Below are positions 7,835-15,502 of a stretch of 64,000 bases of DNA, piece by piece. The notes beneath the pieces are model-generated. The model was given only the letters and a program-made list of their open reading frames with translations. It was not told where the DNA came from and made no database searches. Each line of letters opens with the position of its first letter. The first letter of the stretch is position 1. Both the position numbers and the translations under genes were made by a program. The stretch is from assembly GCA_030038415.1 (NCBI GenBank), contig JASHOX010000289.1, positions 1 to 64,000 on the forward strand. The letters run 5' to 3'. Source of the DNA: Xanthobacteraceae bacterium (lineage in GTDB: Bacteria > Pseudomonadota > Alphaproteobacteria > Rhizobiales > Xanthobacteraceae).

Positions 7835-8572
7835 TTAAGACGCCGAGTTGAATTGACGATTCCCAGACATCGCGCCGCCAATGCTATCGCCGACCGAGGC
7901 GAACATTTCGCCAATGACCGAGACGACGTGCCGCGTCGCCGCAACGACGTGGTCCTTGATGTCGAGCGTCTTTGCAACAAGCGGATTCGCAAAGAGCGTA
8001 CCCGGCTCGCGCGCAATCGCTTCGCCGGGCGCAGCGGGCGCCGTATCATTGGGGAGCGGGTCCGCTTGCGCGATCGTAAGCGGCGCGTGCGGCACAGCGG
8101 CTAGGACGGCAGGCGCTTTGCGATGCACAGGCGCCGCTTTCGGCGTCACCGGGGCGGCGGCCGCGGCGCTCTGCTCGGCCGCAGCCTGCGAGGCGAATAA
8201 AGCGTCCGCCAATTTGGCGTCGGCTGCCGCGCGGGCTTCCGCTGCGGCGCGGGCGGTCGCGGCGTCCTCGGCTTGGTCGCGGCGCTGCTCGGCGGCCATC
8301 TGGGCCTTGAGATAATTCACGATCAAGGCGTGTTCGTCGCGGACCATCGCCATCATCTCCGGCGAGGCCGGCTGGACGTCGACCAGCTGCGACGGCGCGG
8401 CGTGACCGAAATGATATTGCGTGAACAAGAAGCCGGCGATCAGGCTCGCCAAAGCTGCGGGAAGAACGTCGAGCACCAATTTGCCGAGGAAGCCCGCCAG
8501 CCACGGCGCCCCGGTTGGCGCCTCGATCCGCGTCGTCCCACACTGCATTGCCCTGATCCCGCTCCACGGCAT
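7835..8572 (-). CDS. Ala-rich membrane-anchored protein with coiled-coil segment
   Basis: 245 residues from the ATG at 8572, chosen because CTGGAGGCCGAAT precedes it. An in-frame ATG 7 codons upstream lacks such a site. One membrane helix lies near residues 28-50 (VLPAALASLIAGFLFTQ). It is followed by a charged, Ala-rich coiled-coil stretch around residues 75-130 (YLKAQMAAEQRRDQAEDA) and then a Pro/Ala-rich linker. The C-terminal part is amphipathic (HVVAATRHVVSVIGEMFASVGDSIGG). Function unknown. It may work with the neighbouring gene at 6680-7486, as both are anchored low-complexity proteins. Confidence 0.65.
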   Translation of the reverse strand: MPWSGIRAMQCGTTRIEAPTGAPWLAGFLGKLVLDVLPAALASLIAGFLFTQYHFGHAAPSQLVDVQPASPEMMAMVRDEHALIVNYLKAQMAAEQRRDQAEDAATARAAAEARAAADAKLADALFASQAAAEQSAAAAAPVTPKAAPVHRKAPAVLAAVPHAPLTIAQADPLPNDTAPAAPGEAIAREPGTLFANPLVAKTLDIKDHVVAATRHVVSVIGEMFASVGDSIGGAMSGNRQFNSAS

Positions 8573-8686
8573 ATTCGGCCTCCAGTATTTCAAACGCGCG
8601 ATTGAATTTCAAACAGCCGTTCTAGGCGCTGGCAGGCCAAGAAAAAGGAATTTTTGCGGCATTCCCCGATTTTCGCCCGGGAGCCC

Positions 8687-9307
8687 TTAAGCCTGCCGCC
8701 CGAGACCGCCGACCAGCCAGCCACCGATCAGCCCTGCCAGCCATTCGACCGCTGCGTCGTCGAGGACCAGCCCTATCGGAGACTGCGCGAGCTGCTCGCG
8801 GTTGCGCAGAAAAACGCTGCACTGGCCGATCAGCCAGATCGACGCCACCGTCACGGTTCGCGGATCGGCGCCGGGCAGGAAGCGGCGCACCAAATTGGCG
8901 GCAAGTCCCATGAACGGTGCCGCCTCTTCGCTGACGAGAGCGCGAAACACCGGCGTCGGACGCACCGCTTCCCAATTGAAGATTCGCATGTAGCGGCTGT
9001 ATTCATCGCGCCCCATAAGCGGATGCAGCTGGCGTCGAATGAACGCGCGCAATGCATCCTCCCGCGACATTGCCTTCGCCTCCTCGGCATGCGCGAGTTG
9101 ATCTTCAGTCATGGCGCGAAAGGCGGCGCGCAACACTTCGCGATAAAGCCCGTCCTTGCCGTCGAAATGATAGTTGATGGCGGCCTGGTTCACCCGCGCC
9201 TTGGCCACAATGGCGCGAATGCTGGTGCCGTCGTAACCGCGTTCGGCAAACAGCCGCTCGGCGGCCTTGGTGATGCGTTCGCGCGTGACCTCGGATGGTC
9301 GCGTCAT
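8687..9307 (-). CDS. TetR/AcrR family transcriptional repressor (CecR-like)
   Basis: 206 residues. The N-terminal TetR helix-turn-helix is clear: RERITKAAERLFAERGYDGTS, IRAIVAKARVNQAAINYHF, then GKDGLYREVL. The C-terminal ligand domain resembles the DUF1956 type of E. coli CecR (RRQLHPLMG, FNWEAVRPTP, IGQCSVFLRN). It is divergent from the dienelactone hydrolase gene at 9517, with a palindrome in the shared region, so autoregulation and control of that gene are likely. Effector unknown. Confidence 0.9.
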   Translation of the reverse strand: MTRPSEVTRERITKAAERLFAERGYDGTSIRAIVAKARVNQAAINYHFDGKDGLYREVLRAAFRAMTEDQLAHAEEAKAMSREDALRAFIRRQLHPLMGRDEYSRYMRIFNWEAVRPTPVFRALVSEEAAPFMGLAANLVRRFLPGADPRTVTVASIWLIGQCSVFLRNREQLAQSPIGLVLDDAAVEWLAGLIGGWLVGGLGRQA

Positions 9308-9327
9308 TGCGCCGTGCCTTCCCGATT

Positions 9328-9343
9328 TTCAAACCTTCGTTTG
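9328..9343. promoter_or_regulatory. Probable TetR-family operator
   Basis: Perfect dyad TCAAAC-CTTC-GTTTGA, 21 bases upstream of the TetR start codon and in the region shared with the divergent gene at 9517. CAAAC/GTTTG half-sites are common for TetR-type repressors of this class. A second, looser CCAAA...TTTGG repeat follows at 9348-9364. Confidence 0.6.
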
Positions 9344-9516
9344 AATTCCCAAATAACGGTTTGGCCGGCGCAATGCAATCGCCTGGTTGCCGCACAAGGG
9401 AGCCGGAATTTCGATCAACGGCCGGGGTTTAAGCCGATACGCGACCTGCAAGTCGTTTTATTCTATCCTAAGCTTCGCCTGGCCGGCACTGCACCAAGCA
9501 AACGGGGAGGATTAGT

Positions 9517-10401
9517 ATGAACCAGCATCATTTGCCGTCCGACGTGATCGGGCTTGCCAAAGTCATGCCGCCGCTGTCGCGGCGCGGATTCATGTCGACG
9601 ACGGCGGCGGCCGCCGCAGGCTACACGCTTGCCGCCGGTCCGGTGCGCGCCGATGTCATCCACACCGACACCAATGGGCTCGATGCCGGCGATACCAAGA
9701 TCAAAGTGTCGGATGGCCAGATGCCTATCTACTATGCGCGCCCAGCCGGCATTACGCGGCCACCGATCGTTCTCGTCTGCATGGAAATTTTCGGATTGCA
9801 TGAATGGATCAAAGACGTGACGCGCCGCCTCGGCCATCTCGGCGCGTTCGCCGTCGCGCCCGATTATTATTTCCGCGACGGCGTCGATCTCACCACAATG
9901 ACCGACATCCAAAAGATACTGCCGATCGTCAACACCAAGACCGATACGGAGCTCTTTTCCGATCTGGACGCCACGGTAGCCTGGGCTAAGTCGCAAGGTG
10001 GCGACGGCCATCGGCTCGGCATCATTGGCTTTTGTCGCGGTGGCCGTAGCGTTTGGCATTACTCGACGCACAATACAGATTTGAAAGCAGGCGTCGCATT
10101 CTACGGCACTTTGGTTGACAAGAATCCTGCCGCGCCGAAGAATTCGATCGAGCTTGCACCTGAAGTCAAGGAACCGGTGCTCGGCCTTTACGGCGCCGAC
10201 GATGCCGGTATTAAGGTCGAGCAGGTGCAGCAAATGGAAGCTGCCCTGAAAGCCGCCGGCAAGACTGCGCAATTCCACATTTATCCCGGCGCCCCGCACG
10301 GCTTCGAAGCTGATTATCGGCCGAGCTACCGTAAAGAAGCGGCCGAAGATGCCTGGGCGCAGATGATCGGCTGGTTCAAGAAATACAAAGTCTTGAGCTG
10401 A
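9517..10401 (+). CDS. Tat-exported dienelactone hydrolase family protein
   Basis: 294 residues; CGGGGAGGATTAGT precedes the ATG. The N terminus carries a twin-arginine signal (SRRGFMSTTAAAAAG, about residues 21-35; cleavage near VRA-D). The alpha/beta-hydrolase domain has the nucleophile motif GFCRGG (Cys about 173, Cys rather than Ser as in dienelactone hydrolase), an acid in GADDAG (about 228) and His in PHGF (about 261). EIFGLHEWIKDV contains the conserved Glu that pairs with the Cys. It likely hydrolyses a lactone or ester outside the cytoplasm. A terminator-like hairpin follows. Divergent from a TetR gene. Confidence 0.9.
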   Translation: MNQHHLPSDVIGLAKVMPPLSRRGFMSTTAAAAAGYTLAAGPVRADVIHTDTNGLDAGDTKIKVSDGQMPIYYARPAGITRPPIVLVCMEIFGLHEWIKDVTRRLGHLGAFAVAPDYYFRDGVDLTTMTDIQKILPIVNTKTDTELFSDLDATVAWAKSQGGDGHRLGIIGFCRGGRSVWHYSTHNTDLKAGVAFYGTLVDKNPAAPKNSIELAPEVKEPVLGLYGADDAGIKVEQVQQMEAALKAAGKTAQFHIYPGAPHGFEADYRPSYRKEAAEDAWAQMIGWFKKYKVLS

Positions 10402-10419
10402 GCGACTGCGGCCGCGAAT

Positions 10420-10450
10420 AAAGCGCGGCGCTTTGCGGCACCGCGCTTTT
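10420..10450 (+). terminator. Hairpin terminator/attenuator after dienelactone hydrolase gene
   Basis: AAAGCGCGG / CCGCGCTTT arms of 9 bases with a 12-base loop, followed by TTC and then directly by the ATG at 10452. The T tract is short (four Ts counting the stem). Because it abuts the next start codon it could partly terminate the transcript or mask the following ribosome site. Confidence 0.6.
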
Positions 10451-10451
10451 C

Positions 10452-11294
10452 ATGTCTATTAGGTCAATGCCGGCCTTCATCTGCATCACCTGCGGCACCC
10501 AGTTCGCCCCCTCGGAGAAAGCGCCCGGGCGCTGCCCGATCTGCGACGAAGATCGTCAATACGTGCCGGCGTCCGGTCAGGCCTGGACGACGCACGAGGC
10601 GCTTGCACGGAGCCACTTCAATTGCTTCCGGCAGCACGAAAAAGATCTCCTCGGCATCGGCACCATGCCCATATTTGCCATCGGGCAGCGGGCGCTATTG
10701 CTCGCCACCGACCGGGGCAATGTCCTGTGGGACTGCATTTCGCTCCTCGACCAAGCCACCGTCGCGATTGTGAAGGCGATGGGTGGCCTTATCGGCATCG
10801 CGATCTCGCATCCGCATTATTACGCGTCGATGGTCGAATGGGCGCATGCCTTCGAGGTACCGATCCATCTGCATGCCGGCGACCGTCAATGGGTCATGCG
10901 GCCCGATCCGGCGATAAAGTTCTGGGACGGCGATACCCTGCCGCTGGCCGGTGGCGTGACCCTGATCCGCTGCGGCGGCCATTTCGCCGGCGGCACGGTG
11001 CTGCATTGGGCCAATGGCGCCGACGGCTGCGGCGCGCTTCTGTCCGGCGATATCGTGCAGGTCCTGCCGAACCGTAATTTTGTAAGCTTCATGCGCAGCT
11101 ATCCGAATTTCTTTCCCCTATCGGCGCCGGCGGTCGAGCGGATCGGCGCGCTGCTCGATCCCTACCCGTTCGAAGTAATATATGGCGCCTGGTTCGAACG
11201 CATCGTTCCGCGTGACGGCAAAGCGATCGTGCAAAGCTCGGTCGTACGCTACGTCGCTGCGATCCGCGGCGACGGCTCGGCAGAATTGAAATAG
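10452..11294 (+). CDS. MBL-fold metallo-hydrolase with N-terminal zinc ribbon
   Basis: 280 residues from 10452; an alternative ATG at 10467 (MPAFICITCG) is equally plausible. The N terminus holds a rubredoxin-like knuckle pair (CITCG...CPICD). The rest has the metallo-beta-lactamase layout. Metal motif 1 appears as ISHPHYYASMVEW: the HxH is kept but the usual x-D-H that follows is replaced. A later His is in GGHFAGG and an Asp in LSGDIVQV. It may bind one metal or act differently from glyoxalase II-like enzymes. Substrate unknown. The next gene starts 11 bases after the stop, suggesting an operon. Confidence 0.8.
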   Translation: MSIRSMPAFICITCGTQFAPSEKAPGRCPICDEDRQYVPASGQAWTTHEALARSHFNCFRQHEKDLLGIGTMPIFAIGQRALLLATDRGNVLWDCISLLDQATVAIVKAMGGLIGIAISHPHYYASMVEWAHAFEVPIHLHAGDRQWVMRPDPAIKFWDGDTLPLAGGVTLIRCGGHFAGGTVLHWANGADGCGALLSGDIVQVLPNRNFVSFMRSYPNFFPLSAPAVERIGALLDPYPFEVIYGAWFERIVPRDGKAIVQSSVVRYVAAIRGDGSAELK

Positions 11295-11305
11295 GAGGGG
11301 CCGCG

Positions 11306-11854
11306 ATGGCGCGCGTCGACGAAGTCAGGCGGGAAAGTCTCGACGCGCGGCAGCAGCAACTTTACGACGACATCATGCGCACACGGCCGCGCGGCAAGCT
11401 GAGCGGCCCGTTTTCGGTATGGATGCACACGCCCGACATCGCCGAGCCCGCCAACGCACTGGCCAATTGCTTTCGCGTCCATGCCAGGCTCGACAAGCGT
11501 CTGATCGAATTGATCACATTGTTGATGTGCCGTGCGGGCACGGTGAAATATGCCTGGGCGGTGCACGAACCGCTGGCACGACAGGCCGGCCTGTCGCCGC
11601 AAATCGTCGATGCCATCCGCGCCAGCAAGCAGCCCGAATTCTCGCGCGAGGACGAGCGGCTGATCTACGATCTCGTCACCGAATTGCTCACCACCAAGAC
11701 GCTGAGCGACGGCACCTTCGCTCAGGCAACGGCCGCGTTCGGCCGCGACGGCGTTATCGAGGCGGTGAGCTGCGCCGGCTTCTACGCCATGGCCGGCTTC
11801 GTGCTCAACGCTTTCGAAGTGCCGCCGTCACCGGGCGGCGAGGTGCTGACATAA
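11306..11854 (+). CDS. Carboxymuconolactone decarboxylase-like protein
   Basis: 182 residues; the ATG is preceded by GGAGGGGCCGCG. All-helical AhpD/CMD fold with RLIELITLLMCRAGTVKYAWAVHEPLARQAGLS in outline. The central YAWAVHE segment is the usual active-site helix. The CxxC of AhpD-type peroxidases is not present, so a decarboxylase-like or other lyase role is likelier than peroxidase. It sits in a probable operon with the MBL-fold gene and downstream of a dienelactone hydrolase, a grouping that suggests catabolism of a lactone or cyclic ester. Confidence 0.85.
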   Translation: MARVDEVRRESLDARQQQLYDDIMRTRPRGKLSGPFSVWMHTPDIAEPANALANCFRVHARLDKRLIELITLLMCRAGTVKYAWAVHEPLARQAGLSPQIVDAIRASKQPEFSREDERLIYDLVTELLTTKTLSDGTFAQATAAFGRDGVIEAVSCAGFYAMAGFVLNAFEVPPSPGGEVLT

Positions 11855-11863
11855 AGATAACTC

Positions 11864-12094
11864 TCACAGGGCGGGCGCCTTGGCCTTCTCCAATAAGGCG
11901 CGGCCACGACGGGTCAGCGCGATCGTGCGATGGCCGTCGTTTTCGGTACGCACCAGACCGTCGACGACCGCATCCTCCCAGACCGAAATGTGCGGACAGC
12001 TGTGCCAGGCCTCCACCGCCTGGTCGCGCGTACGAGGCCGCTCCGCCACCCAGGCGAGGAATTGCGTCATGATCAAGCTCGGTGATTGGGTCAT
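11864..12094 (-). CDS. Small winged-helix-like hypothetical protein
   Basis: 76 residues. The ATG at 12094 is chosen because GGAGG lies 5 bases upstream (GGAGGCTGGG). A longer in-frame start at 12169 is not supported by composition. The sequence SVWEDAVVDGLVRTEND...TIALTRRGRALLEKA looks like the C-terminal half of a winged-helix domain (recognition helix then a wing ending in LT..G). It may be a small DNA-binding protein conserved in the group. Converges with the CMD gene. Confidence 0.65.
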   Translation of the reverse strand: MTQSPSLIMTQFLAWVAERPRTRDQAVEAWHSCPHISVWEDAVVDGLVRTENDGHRTIALTRRGRALLEKAKAPAL

Positions 12095-12216
12095 CCCAGC
12101 CTCCATCGTGCCGGCAAATATAGGGCAAATCGCGCCCGCCTGCAGCCTAGCGCTCCAGCGCGGAACCAAAGACGCGGGATGCGCGTTATTCGGCGCATTT
12201 CACCGCGAGGCATTTC

Positions 12217-12378
12217 ATGTCCATTCTCATCAGCATCCTGATCACGTTTGTCGTCGTCATTCTCGTGCTTTACCTCGTCAACATGTTGCCGATCGACGGA
12301 CGCGCCAAGCAGATCGTGCGCGTCGTCGCGATCATTATCGGCATAATCTCGTTGCTGCGGTACCTCGCCGTCTTCTAA
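12217..12378 (+). CDS. Thivi_2564-like small membrane protein
   Basis: 53 residues. Two transmembrane helices are visible, ISILITFVVVILVLYLV and VVAIIIGIISLLRYL, joined by a short loop with LPIDGRAKQI. The size, the two-helix hairpin and the P-x-D-x-x-K loop match the small membrane family named after Thivi_2564, whose role is unknown. A purine-rich GCGAGG precedes the ATG. The stop is 9 bases before the GTG of the DHFR-like gene, so the two are probably co-transcribed. Confidence 0.7.
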   Translation: MSILISILITFVVVILVLYLVNMLPIDGRAKQIVRVVAIIIGIISLLRYLAVF

Positions 12379-12387
12379 GATCGCGCG

Positions 12388-12942
12388 GTGCGCCGCATCG
12401 AAGGCTATGTCATCGTTTCCGCCGACGGCATGCTCGCCGACGCCAAAGGCGAGATGCCGGATTCGATCCGCAACGAGGCCGATCAGCGCTTCTTCCAGGA
12501 CGCGCTCGACCGCGCTGCGGTGGTCGTGCACGGCCGGCATTCGCATGAAGGCGGATCGCGCGCCGCGCGGCGCAAGCGGCTCGTCCTGACGCGCCAGATC
12601 GCCGCCCTTGCTCCCGATCCGGAACATCCCAATGCACTGTTATGGAATCCGCTCGGCGCCAGCCTCGACCAGGCGCTGGAACGGCTTGGCGTCAGCGACG
12701 GTACGGTCGCCGTCATCGGCGGGCCTGAAGTGTTCAGCCTGTTTCTGCCGCTCTACGATGCGTTTCACCTGTCGCGTGCCGCCACGGCGAAAATTCCCGG
12801 CGGCCTTGCCGTTTTCACCGAAGTCGGTCCGAATGCCACGCCCGAAGACGTGCTCGCCCACCGCGGCTTCCGGCCGGGCGCGCGGCGCGAGCTCGACGCC
12901 GACGACGGCGTTTCGGTCGTGACGTGGGAACGGCAGCGATGA
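12388..12942 (+). CDS. Dihydrofolate reductase/RibD C-terminal-like protein
   Basis: 184 residues from the GTG at 12388. The pattern RIEGYVIVSADGMLAD at the N terminus (substrate/NADPH-binding start of the RibD_C family), an early VVVHGRHSHEGG, and VAVIGGPEVFSLFLP place it in the dihydrofolate reductase superfamily. That family uses NADPH to reduce pteridine- or pyrimidine-type substrates. Catalytic residues of true DHFR are not all recognisable, so the substrate is unknown. The preceding gene encodes a small membrane protein. Confidence 0.8.
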   Translation: MRRIEGYVIVSADGMLADAKGEMPDSIRNEADQRFFQDALDRAAVVVHGRHSHEGGSRAARRKRLVLTRQIAALAPDPEHPNALLWNPLGASLDQALERLGVSDGTVAVIGGPEVFSLFLPLYDAFHLSRAATAKIPGGLAVFTEVGPNATPEDVLAHRGFRPGARRELDADDGVSVVTWERQR

Positions 12943-12982
12943 CGGGTCTGGAACGTTTTATGAAGGCGCCGAGTATTACGCC

Positions 12983-13333
12983 ATGAGCTCACGGCCGGAT
13001 TCGAAAACGTCTCAGCACGTCGTCGCGCTCGACTACGAAATCGCGCGAGAGCAGGCCTCAGCGCTCGGCCGGCTCGGCCGCGCGCTCGAGATGGCGCTTG
13101 CCGCACTGGTCGAATATGACCGCCTCCATGGCGAGGATGGCGGCGATCTTGAGCCGGCGCGAAAGCGTACGCAGCTGGTGGAGAATGCCGGCGATGCCTT
13201 GTGGTGCTTCATGGTACAGCGCGAAGCGTGCGGACTGCGCGACCCGCGACCCGTACTCCGGGACTACGGTGTTCCCATCGAGGTGCAGAACCGTATGGGG
13301 ATATTCACCGCCCGACGGAAAAGCTCGGCCTGA
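12983..13333 (+). CDS. Small hypothetical protein, DUF6665-like
   Basis: 116 residues, mostly helical. Motifs VALDYEIAREQASALGRLG, LVENAGDALWCFMVQREACGL and VLRDYGVP match my recollection of the DUF6665 family, conserved in Bradyrhizobium-type genomes, but I cannot check the match. Soluble, no signal peptide. It lies between the DHFR-like gene and a DUF2336 gene. Function unknown. Confidence 0.65.
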   Translation: MSSRPDSKTSQHVVALDYEIAREQASALGRLGRALEMALAALVEYDRLHGEDGGDLEPARKRTQLVENAGDALWCFMVQREACGLRDPRPVLRDYGVPIEVQNRMGIFTARRKSSA

Positions 13334-13501
13334 TCTTTTGCCCCCTGACCGCCGCAGATTCGCGCAATTTCGCGTCTATTTGCCCTTAGCACTCTGTTAA
13401 CCGAGTGAAGACCGGGGGGGTCGTTGCATGAAAGGCTTTATTCACCCTTCTCAAGGCATTGTTATCGACAATTCAACGGCGTGGCGGCGCCTGGAGTTGT
13501 G

Positions 13502-14623
13502 ATGCGTTCCCTTCCTCTTCTTGATGAGCTCGAGGGCGCCCTCGCGTCCGGCAACATCAATCGCCGCATCGACATACTGACCCGTATTACCGACCTTTTC
13601 ATCAACGGCGCCGACCGCTATTCCGAGGATCAGGTCGGCGTTTTCGACGACATCATGGCGCGCCTGGTCAACACCATCGAGGCCAAGGTTCGCGCCAAGT
13701 TGGCGCACCGGTTGGCCCCGATCGCCAACGCGCCGAACAACGTGATCCATATGCTCGCTTTCGATGACGACATCGAAGTCGCAAGCCCGGTGCTGGCGCA
13801 GTCGCCGCGGCTTGACGACCGCGATCTGGTCACCGCCGGCCGCAATAAGAGCCAGCAGCATCTCTTCGCCATCGCGCAACGCCCATCGCTGAGCGAAACG
13901 GTGACCGACGTCCTGGTCGAGCGCGGCGACCGCGATGTCGTTCACTCGGTGGTGAGGAACGTCGGGGCGCGGTTTTCCGACGCCGGCTTCTGCATGCTGG
14001 TCAAACGCTCGGCCGACGACGATGCGCTGGCGACCGAAGTCGGGCTGCGCTCGGACATTCCGCGGCGACATTTTCTCGTGCTGTTGGACAAAGCGTCCAG
14101 CGCGGTGCGCCAGCGGCTGGTGGCCGAAAACCCACAGGCCCGTCCCACCATTGACGGGGTGGTGGCCGAGGTGGTCGGCGGCATCCGCGCCGAGGCACGC
14201 AGCGCCTCGCCGGATTTTGCCGCGGCGCAAGCCTATGTCGAGCGGCTGAACCGCATTCAGCGGATCGGCGAATCCGAAATCTATCAATTTGCGCGCGATC
14301 GGAAGTTCGAGGAAACCGCGATAGCGCTGTCGATCATGTGCGATACCCCGATCGATGTCGTCGAACGCGCGCTGCTCGATCCCGGCGCCGAGATCATCCT
14401 CATTCTCGCCAAGGTGGCGGGTCTGTCGACGACGACCACCAAAGCGGTGCTGCTGCTGCGCGCGGCCGACCGCGGTATGTCGGCAAAGGACCTCGAACAT
14501 GCCCTGTCGAGCTTCAATCGATTGCAGCCGGAGACCGCGCGCCGGGTGCTCAGCTTCTTCCGCACCCGGGTGAAAAAGCCGGCGGAGGCGATGGCTCCGC
14601 CGGCGGTCGCCATCAACGGCTGA
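13502..14623 (+). CDS. DUF2336 domain protein (long form)
   Basis: 373 residues from the ATG at 13502, with CTGGAGTTGTG just upstream. A TTG-initiated extension of 26 codons is open but poorly composed. The protein is helical throughout. Residues 1-200 repeat the sequence pattern of the shorter DUF2336 protein at 3738-4355 (YSEDQVGVFDDI, LAHRLAPIA, RPSLSETVTDVLVERG). The remainder (about 200-373) contains DIPRRHFLVLLDKAS and ARRVLSFFRTR. No enzyme motif and no membrane helix. Function unknown; the family is conserved in alphaproteobacteria. Confidence 0.82.
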   Translation: MRSLPLLDELEGALASGNINRRIDILTRITDLFINGADRYSEDQVGVFDDIMARLVNTIEAKVRAKLAHRLAPIANAPNNVIHMLAFDDDIEVASPVLAQSPRLDDRDLVTAGRNKSQQHLFAIAQRPSLSETVTDVLVERGDRDVVHSVVRNVGARFSDAGFCMLVKRSADDDALATEVGLRSDIPRRHFLVLLDKASSAVRQRLVAENPQARPTIDGVVAEVVGGIRAEARSASPDFAAAQAYVERLNRIQRIGESEIYQFARDRKFEETAIALSIMCDTPIDVVERALLDPGAEIILILAKVAGLSTTTTKAVLLLRAADRGMSAKDLEHALSSFNRLQPETARRVLSFFRTRVKKPAEAMAPPAVAING

Positions 14624-14660
14624 CATTCGTCCGCGTGGAAGCGGTTTTGCGACCCAGCCC

Positions 14661-14972
14661 TCAATACGAACAATAACCGGGCTGTACCTGCAGCCAATTG
14701 CCGTTCGGATAGCGGTAATAGCAGCCGCCGCGCCACCAATAATAGCCGCCGCTCCGGCGCTGCGCTTCGGAAGCGATCACCGCGCCGGTGGTGGCGCCGA
14801 TCACCGCGCCGGCCACCGCGCCGCCTGGGCCACGGCCGACCGCGCCGCCGATAATGCCGCCGAGCGCGCCGCCCACGATCGCGCCAGCGACCGGATCCTG
14901 CGCCGCCGCCGGCTGCGCGGGTAACAACGCCGCGAGCAGCAAAAATACCCCAGCTCCAATCATGCGTCGCAT
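14661..14972 (-). CDS. Glycine-zipper membrane or envelope protein
   Basis: 103 residues from the ATG at 14972, preceded by AAAGGAGAACGAAC. Signal peptide (MIGAGVFLLLAALLPAQPAAA), then a glycine zipper: GAIVGGALGGIIGGAVGRG and AGAVIGATTGAVIA. The C-terminal tail is Tyr/Trp/Cys-rich (YYWWRGGCYYRYPNGNW), resembling other small outer-envelope proteins of the group. The glycine zipper suggests oligomeric membrane insertion. Specific role unknown. Confidence 0.82.
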   Translation of the reverse strand: MRRMIGAGVFLLLAALLPAQPAAAQDPVAGAIVGGALGGIIGGAVGRGPGGAVAGAVIGATTGAVIASEAQRRSGGYYWWRGGCYYRYPNGNWLQVQPGYCSY

Positions 14973-15208
14973 GTTCGTTCTCCTTTCTGGTCCGCCGGTC
15001 GGCTTCGGCCGCAAATTCTTCCTTGGCGACGATTTGAATCCCACCGCATCATAAAGCATCGCACAGAAAAGCCGACTGGCCCGCGCAGCACTGCGCGACG
15101 ATAAAGCTGCCGCTTCGCAGTAACGCTGGAGCGAGAAATGGCCATATCGTGCGGGTTTTCTATCACCTCTGCGTCATGGCGTAGATGCCGCTCACGCCGC
15201 TTTGCCGA

Positions 15209-15233
15209 CCTTGATCGCCGCCGCCGATCAAGG
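15209..15233. other. Perfect hairpin upstream of speD
   Basis: CCTTGATCG / CGATCAAGG arms, 9 bases each, loop of 7 G/C bases. Flanking CTCA...TGAG bases can extend the stem with a bulge. No T tract follows on either strand, so a plain terminator is unlikely. It lies about 270 bases upstream of the speD start, just before the predicted promoter. Confidence 0.5.
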
Positions 15234-15364
15234 TGAGCGCGGCGGCCATGAATGCTCAGCACCGTATCGCGAGGCAGAGCATCGGCGCGAATAGCATCGC
15301 GCGCGGCGCGCGGCGCCGCGCAACGATCGTGACGAAACGTTAAAGGTTTTCTTGCAGAATCTTC

Positions 15365-15392
15365 TTGACTCCATGCTGATTGCATTTATGTG
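15365..15392 (+). promoter_or_regulatory. Possible speD promoter
   Basis: TTGACT at 15365-15370 is one base from the consensus -35. TATGTG at 15387-15392 with 16-base spacing is a weak -10. It would place the transcript start about 105 bases before the speD start codon. Prediction only. Confidence 0.3.
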
Positions 15393-15502
15393 GGGAAATG
15401 GCCGCTGTTGGTCGGTCCGTGTGGACTGATCGGGCGGCTTTCGCTTTCCGTGGCGCCGGCTCGCCGGCATCTCGGGTTCTGAACTAGGTTGGGGAGGACG
15501 GC

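Larger units (their letters stand above)
14973..15502. other. Long speD leader/intergenic region
   Basis: 530 bases with no convincing gene. It contains an unusual 9-base-arm hairpin (15209-15233), a 15-codon ORF beginning ATG at 15135 with a GGAGCGAGA ahead of it, and a possible promoter for speD (15365-15392). The size of the region upstream of a polyamine gene suggests regulation, but I do not recognise a known riboswitch. Confidence 0.45.

Noticed and set aside
9463-10299. 278-codon minus-strand frame
   Set aside because: Antisense to the dienelactone hydrolase gene.
13451-14626. 391-codon minus-strand frame
   Set aside because: Mirror of the DUF2336 gene; His/Asp/Gly-rich noise composition.
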